Position numbers and translations under genes: made by a program. DNA of 64,000 nucleotides, from the NCBI RefSeq assembly GCF_007641255.1, contig NZ_CP036259.1, positions 4,156,501 through 4,220,500 of the forward strand, given 5' to 3'. The stretch comes from Sporomusa termitida (lineage in GTDB: Bacteria; Bacillota; Negativicutes; Sporomusales; Sporomusaceae). A model generated the notes under the pieces. It had not been told where the DNA came from and ran no database searches. It saw nothing but the letters and a program-made list of their open reading frames with translations. This document shows positions 59,788 through 64,000 of the stretch, one piece after another. Within the stretch, counting starts at the first letter, position 1. Each line of letters opens with the position of its first letter.

Positions 59788-60822
59788 TTACTTTAACGTA
59801 GTTTCAATATATTGGGGGTTAACGGCTTTCTCAAAAGCCTCCAGGTCCGGGGCGGTTTCGATTGCTTTTTGCTCAACCAGGAAGTCGGCGGTAGCCTTTA
59901 ATACTTTAGCCAGATTACCCTTATTGGTGCTTGAGCCAAAGTATTTGTCAGCCACCTGCTCCCGGCCGGACAGCCAAATCAGTTCCCTGGTCTGCTTTAA
60001 CGCCTCGGCTTTATCAATATTCAGTCCTTGCGCCAAAGCTGCGGCCGCCTCATCAGGATTGTTTTTGTAAAGGTCATGGGCTTTTTGCTGGACTTTTATA
60101 TATTGAGCGACAACCTCCGGATATTTCCGGGCAAATTCTTTGCTGACAACCCCAAGATCGGCCGTTATTATGCCTTTCTCCGCTAATTTGCCACTGTCGG
60201 TGATCACCTTGCCATCGGCCAGCAATTTGCCTAAAACAGGATTCCAGACATAAGCGGCGTCAATATCGCCACGCTGCCAGGCCGCAAAAATATCAGGCGG
60301 CTGCATATCCAATATCTTAACTTCAGCCTGATTGACACCCTCCACCTTCAGGGCATTCAGCAGGCTGTAGTGAGCCGTGGAGCTAAACGGCACCGCCACT
60401 TTTTTACCTTTCAGGTCCTGAACTGAATTAATATTGGCAGTGTTCTTTACCGCCAGCGACTCGGCCGCCCCGATAACATCATGAATCCAGAAAACCTCAT
60501 AGCCAAGCCCCTGGGAGATGCCGACAGCAGCGGGCGTACTCCCCATTAACCCAATATCAATACTGTTTGAGGCAAAGGCGTTGTTGACATCCCGGCCGGA
60601 ATCAAATTTTTTGAAATTAACCTTTACTCCCAGCTCACTCTCATAAAAACCTTTCACCTTGGCTACGATTTCGTCATTGGGTATATCCTGAAAACCAATA
60701 GTGACCACTTCCGGCTTCGCCGGTGTACCAGCCTGGTTGCTCTGGCCGCAGCCGGTCAATTGCAGGGCCACAGCCAGTATCAGCCCGCCTGCCACCAACA
60801 ATTTTTTCCATTTTTTTCTCAT
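59788..60822 (-). CDS. tauA: Taurine-type binding lipoprotein
   Basis: A 344-residue lipoprotein with lipobox LQLTGC. The mature protein (VVTIGFQDIPNDEIVAK, IGLMGSTPAAVGIS, KKVAVPFSSTAHYSLL, DIDAAYVWNPVLGKL) follows TauA. ATG 60822 has GGGAGAGG upstream and the signal peptide starts there. Binds taurine or a related sulfonate in the periplasm. Confidence 0.9.
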   Translation of the reverse strand: MRKKWKKLLVAGGLILAVALQLTGCGQSNQAGTPAKPEVVTIGFQDIPNDEIVAKVKGFYESELGVKVNFKKFDSGRDVNNAFASNSIDIGLMGSTPAAVGISQGLGYEVFWIHDVIGAAESLAVKNTANINSVQDLKGKKVAVPFSSTAHYSLLNALKVEGVNQAEVKILDMQPPDIFAAWQRGDIDAAYVWNPVLGKLLADGKVITDSGKLAEKGIITADLGVVSKEFARKYPEVVAQYIKVQQKAHDLYKNNPDEAAAALAQGLNIDKAEALKQTRELIWLSGREQVADKYFGSSTNKGNLAKVLKATADFLVEQKAIETAPDLEAFEKAVNPQYIETTLK

Positions 60823-60844
60823 TAACAACCTCTCCCTTTTCTGT

Positions 60845-61657
60845 TTATTCTTTTCCTTTCCAAGGTACGATCCTTTGCTCGGCAAACCTTATTATCCTGT
60901 CAATCATAATACCGGTTATGCCCATAATAATAATGCCGAGAAAAATAATATCGCTTCTTAGAAATTTACTGGCATCAAGTACCATCCAGCCGATACCGGT
61001 CACAGCCGCAACCATCTCGGCCGCAACTAAAGTTGTATAAGCAACACCAATTGCGGTCCGTAAACCGACAAATATATCAGGCAGGCAGGCCGGAAAAATC
61101 ACATGCAGGAAGACCTGCCTGCTGTTGGCCCCCAGTGTATAAGCGCCATCAATATAGTCATTTCTGATCTTCAGTACCCCCGCTACACAGGCAATATAAA
61201 CAGGGGCAAAGCCTGCCAGATATAACAACGCAATCTTGGATGAATTCTCTATCCCCATCCATAACACCAGCAGGGTATAATAGGCCAGCGGCGGCAGCGG
61301 CCGGTAAAATTCAATCAGCGGATCCACAATAGCGCGGATTTTTGAATTGTAGCCGCTGGCTAACCCCAGCGGAATAGCCGTAATGACCACCAGCAAGAAT
61401 GAAGCGATAAGGCGGAGCATGCTGTCCCCCAGGTGTGTGAGCAGGCCATTTTCTTTATAACCGTTCCTGGCAATTTCCAGAAAGCTGTTCATAACTTTGT
61501 GCGGCGAAGGCACCAGAATGTCTGACACAAGCTTTAACTCGGTAACTATAAACCACAGCAACAGCACGATACCGACTGTGCTGAACGTCAATAAGCGCTC
61601 TGTGGTAATATGCCTGCCGGCAGTGCGGCATACACTCCCAACCTCAACCCTGATCAT
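60845..61657 (-). CDS. tauC: Taurine-type ABC importer permease
   Basis: A 270-residue permease with about six membrane segments. LPPLAYYTLLVLWMGIENSSK and the EAA-type loop TLGANSRQVFLHVIFPACLP match TauC/SsuC. It passes the sulfonate from the binding protein to the cytoplasm. Lies 57 bp after the aminotransferase gene. Confidence 0.93.
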   Translation of the reverse strand: MIRVEVGSVCRTAGRHITTERLLTFSTVGIVLLLWFIVTELKLVSDILVPSPHKVMNSFLEIARNGYKENGLLTHLGDSMLRLIASFLLVVITAIPLGLASGYNSKIRAIVDPLIEFYRPLPPLAYYTLLVLWMGIENSSKIALLYLAGFAPVYIACVAGVLKIRNDYIDGAYTLGANSRQVFLHVIFPACLPDIFVGLRTAIGVAYTTLVAAEMVAAVTGIGWMVLDASKFLRSDIIFLGIIIMGITGIMIDRIIRFAEQRIVPWKGKE

Positions 61658-61714
61658 GCCATTCCTCCTGTCCCGGCCTTACTTTCATATAACCTCACTC
61701 CCTCTGCCGCAGGG

Positions 61715-63103
61715 CTAAACCCGCAGCTTGCCCAGTGCTCCCCGCAGGGCAGCGGTAATTTTATCAATACCCGCTTTGTCGATAATCAGCGGCGGCGCCG
61801 TATATAAGACATTATTAAGCTCAGGGACACTGCGCACCATTCTGCCGATAATAACCCCTTCTGCTTTAGCGGCCGCCACCACCTGGGCCAGATATTTCTC
61901 AGGCAGCGGGCTCTGGGATTTTTTGTCGGCCACTAATTCAATGCCCACTAATAACCCTTTGCCCCTAACCTCGCCGACAACCGGCAGCCCGGCCAGCTCT
62001 TGCAGGCTCGCCATTAAATATGTACCCATGGCCGCACTCTGCTCCGCCAGTCGCTCCTCCTCAATGATCCTGATATTCTCCAGCGCCGCCGCCGAGCAGC
62101 CGGTACAGCCGCCAAAGGTGCTGATATCCCGGAAGTAGCCGCTTGTATCCTCCGGTTCAGCCAGAAACCTGTCAAAGATACTTTTCCTCGCAACTGTGGC
62201 CGATATCGGCATATAACCGCTTGCCAGACCTTTGGCCATGGTAATAATATCCGGATCAACGCCATAGTGCTGATGGCCAAACATTAAGCCGGTTCTGCCA
62301 AAGCCGGTAACCACCTCATCCATAATCAGCAGCACCTCATAGCGGCGGCAGATCTCCTGCACAAGCGGATAATACTCGGCAACCGGCGGAATAATCCCGC
62401 CGCCGGCGGTAATCGGCTCGACAATAACAGCAGCAACCGAGTCTTCACCTTCTGTTTGTATGACAGTCTCGAGGGCCCGGGCACAGTCAATATTACAGCC
62501 GGGATAACGCTTGCCAAATTCGCACCGGTAACAAAGAGCATGAGGGATTTCAACAAAGCCGGCCGGCAACGGCCCGAATTTCAGTTTTCGTTCTGTCTGC
62601 CCGCTGCTGGCCAGCGCCGCCAAAGTAGTACCGTGATAATCCCGGTTGCGGTAAATAATCTTATATTTGTCTCGTCGGGGATATTGCTCGCGAAAATATT
62701 GTCTGGCAATCTTAAACGCCTTTTCGTTAGCTTCGGAGCCGCTATTGGAAATATATACTTTCGGCAGCCTAGGCAATAAGGCCGCCAGCTTCTGGGCCAG
62801 CAAAATATAAGGGGGTGTCGCCAGTGAACCGGCATAATAAGGCAGCCGCCGTAATTGCTCGCTGATTGCCTTGACCATGGTTTCCCGGCCATAGCCGACA
62901 TTAACAGCCCAAACCCCGCCGGACAAGCCATCCACATATTCCCGGCCCAAGGCATCTTTAATGATAAAGCCATTGCCCTCGACCATAATCGGCGGCTCCT
63001 GGTGATCAAACTGCCTGTGATTTGTAAGGTGCAGCCACAAGTGCTCCCGGTGGAGACGTGCCAATTCATCGGCATCGAGTCCGCCTGCCACTTCTTTATT
63101 CAT
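61715..63103 (-). CDS. tpa: Taurine:pyruvate aminotransferase
   Basis: A 462-residue class III PLP aminotransferase. YVDGLSGGVWAVNVGYGRE is very similar to Tpa from taurine-degrading bacteria. MDEVVTGFGRTG and the PLP-binding Lys in TMAKGLASGYMP are present, and RDYHGTTLAALASSG fits class III. It converts taurine and pyruvate to sulfoacetaldehyde and alanine. Its operon with a TauABC-type importer supports taurine as substrate. Enzymes for sulfoacetaldehyde (reductase, isethionate sulfo-lyase or Xsc) are not in the window. Confidence 0.9.
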   Translation of the reverse strand: MNKEVAGGLDADELARLHREHLWLHLTNHRQFDHQEPPIMVEGNGFIIKDALGREYVDGLSGGVWAVNVGYGRETMVKAISEQLRRLPYYAGSLATPPYILLAQKLAALLPRLPKVYISNSGSEANEKAFKIARQYFREQYPRRDKYKIIYRNRDYHGTTLAALASSGQTERKLKFGPLPAGFVEIPHALCYRCEFGKRYPGCNIDCARALETVIQTEGEDSVAAVIVEPITAGGGIIPPVAEYYPLVQEICRRYEVLLIMDEVVTGFGRTGLMFGHQHYGVDPDIITMAKGLASGYMPISATVARKSIFDRFLAEPEDTSGYFRDISTFGGCTGCSAAALENIRIIEEERLAEQSAAMGTYLMASLQELAGLPVVGEVRGKGLLVGIELVADKKSQSPLPEKYLAQVVAAAKAEGVIIGRMVRSVPELNNVLYTAPPLIIDKAGIDKITAALRGALGKLRV

Positions 63104-63259
63104 ACTCTAACCTCCCAGCGATAAGTTCCCCGTTGTCCGGTAATCAATCGACCGACTTGAGAAGACAAACACCCTCTCCCGCTCTGCCGTCACACCGGCA
63201 GATAAGTTATCGTATGGTCATCATGATGTACGGACAATATAAGTCATAAATAACACTGA

Positions 63260-63312
63260 TAAAATAAAAAGGCTAAGATTCAGTTCCCCACAGGGATATT
63301 GATCTTAGCCTT
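63260..63312 (-). terminator. Leader terminator before tpa
   Basis: On the minus strand AAGGCTAAGAT pairs with ATCTTAGCCTT, followed by TTTTATTTTAT. It lies about 160 bp upstream of the tpa start codon but downstream of its best promoter, so it may attenuate the operon. Confidence 0.65.
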
Positions 63313-63352
63313 CAGTTATTCTGATCAGCCTGCTCGCAATTAAGTTATATAT

Positions 63353-63382
63353 TTTATATCATATAAAACTGTACGTTGTCAA
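63353..63382 (-). promoter_or_regulatory. SigA promoter candidate for tpa
   Basis: TTGACA-N18-TATAAA on the minus strand. Transcription would start near 63346, upstream of the leader terminator. A CATCATGATG palindrome (about 63218-63227) nearer tpa, with a weaker TTGTCC-N17-TACGAT, could be a second regulated start. The rest of 63104-63560 has no gene. Confidence 0.6.
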
Positions 63383-63560
63383 TGACTTAAGGGTAATGAT
63401 TCCTGACTTTTGGCAAATTAAATAATTTATAGCAAGAAAAGCAAAAAACAGGTTGTCCGAACATCCGTATAATGGTATAATGAACAGCAAATTGATTAAA
63501 TATGGCGTAAGCTCTTATAACAGGAGAGACCGGTTCCACCTGAGGAAGGATGTACAGGCT

Positions 63561-64000
63561 GTGTTAGATCGAAAAAATTCTATGCCGCTGCATTTGCAAG
63601 TGCGAAATTGCCTGCATAACGAAATTTTAAAGGGGACTTTTACCGATAAGATCCCGGCCGAATACGATCTTATGGCTAGATTTGCCGTAAGCCGGGCCAC
63701 AATCCGCCGGGCCATCCGGAGTTTAATTGAGGAAGGTATCCTCGAATCACGGCAAGGGCTGGGAACATTTGTTGCCGTCAGGCCGATTGAGGAGTGGCTG
63801 GGCAACTTAAGCACCTTTTTTGAGATTGTTGATGAAATGGGAATGAATCCTAATATCCGGGTGCTAAGTCAGGGAATGGTTACCGCCCCCCAGGATGCAG
63901 CCAAGATTTTCGGTGTAAAAGATGTCTACGAAACAATCAGGCTGCGCTTAGCCAATGACACCCCGGTGGTCCTGGAAACCCAGTATTATCCGTTGGCGAT
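63561..64000 (+). CDS. GntR/HutC-family regulator, C-terminus cut off by window edge
   Basis: My translation from GTG 63561 gives an N-terminal winged helix (MPLHLQVRNCLHNEILKGTF, EYDLMARFAVSRATIRRAIR, GILESRQGLGTFVAV) and the start of a UTRA ligand-binding domain, still open at base 64000. AGGAAGGA lies 10 bp before the GTG. Divergent from the taurine operon and probably its regulator; the ligand could be taurine or sulfoacetaldehyde (inference). Confidence 0.9.
   Translation, partial: MLDRKNSMPLHLQVRNCLHNEILKGTFTDKIPAEYDLMARFAVSRATIRRAIRSLIEEGILESRQGLGTFVAVRPIEEWLGNLSTFFEIVDEMGMNPNIRVLSQGMVTAPQDAAKIFGVKDVYETIRLRLANDTPVVLETQYYPLA

Overview
The window looks like a chromosome segment of an anaerobic, spore-forming, diderm Firmicute (class Negativicutes, most likely Sporomusaceae; this is inference). 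Outer-membrane functions (an LpxL-type acyltransferase, an OmpH/Skp-like chaperone, an RND efflux pump) sit beside Firmicutes-style signals: strong AGGAGG ribosome sites, an HPr with Ser46, a cobalamin riboswitch with an intrinsic terminator, and promoter-like boxes resembling late sporulation promoters. Sigma-54 control is prominent: three activator genes, one activator remnant, two good sigma-54 promoters and one weaker candidate.

Layout. 1-3095 (minus): a small DnaA-N-like protein, a three-PAS histidine kinase and a truncated sigma-54 response regulator, with a 165 bp inverted-repeat element between the last two. 3460-10924 (plus): a full acetoacetate/short-chain fatty acid locus, atoS-atoC followed by a sigma-54 promoter and atoD-atoA-atoE-atoB. 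11141-13388 (minus): a MoxR ATPase/VWA pair. 13636-17184: PanE-like reductase, YitT-like membrane protein, MerR and WYL regulators. 17529-19056: lipid A acyltransferase and OmpH/Skp. 19286-24408: a HAL-fold lyase lacking the MIO tripeptide (ergothionase-like), a BCCT betaine transporter and a divergent PAS/sigma-54 activator, with a near-perfect sigma-54 promoter and spaced upstream repeats between them.

24679-33575 is the most unusual region: two surface-type proteins (a DNRLRE/DUF6385-like protein and a protein built from 22 nine-residue TxPxxGLxV repeats) face a four-gene, overlapping operon of TPR-containing and fused glycosyltransferases. Both divergent starts are preceded by CATANNNTA boxes, suggesting a sporulation-timed surface glycoprotein system. 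33805-41101 (minus) is a PTS operon (EIICB, EIIA, DeoR regulator, PfkB kinase, its own HPr and enzyme I, SorE-like dehydrogenase) with three tandem 10 bp operator repeats upstream and a second copy of the inverted-repeat element inside.

41358-44490: NADH pyrophosphatase, amidohydrolase and MarR regulator. 44645-47425: a two-subunit UxaA-type lyase/dehydratase with a LarA-like racemase, next to a frameshifted remnant of a sigma-54 activator. 47920-52809: RND pump, membrane-fusion protein and TetR regulator with two identical operators. 53040-58184: a NikABCDE/Opp-type ABC importer behind a cobalamin riboswitch and a Fur-like palindrome, so probably a cobalt importer. 58945-63103: taurine-type ABC importer and taurine:pyruvate aminotransferase, with a GntR regulator running off the right edge.
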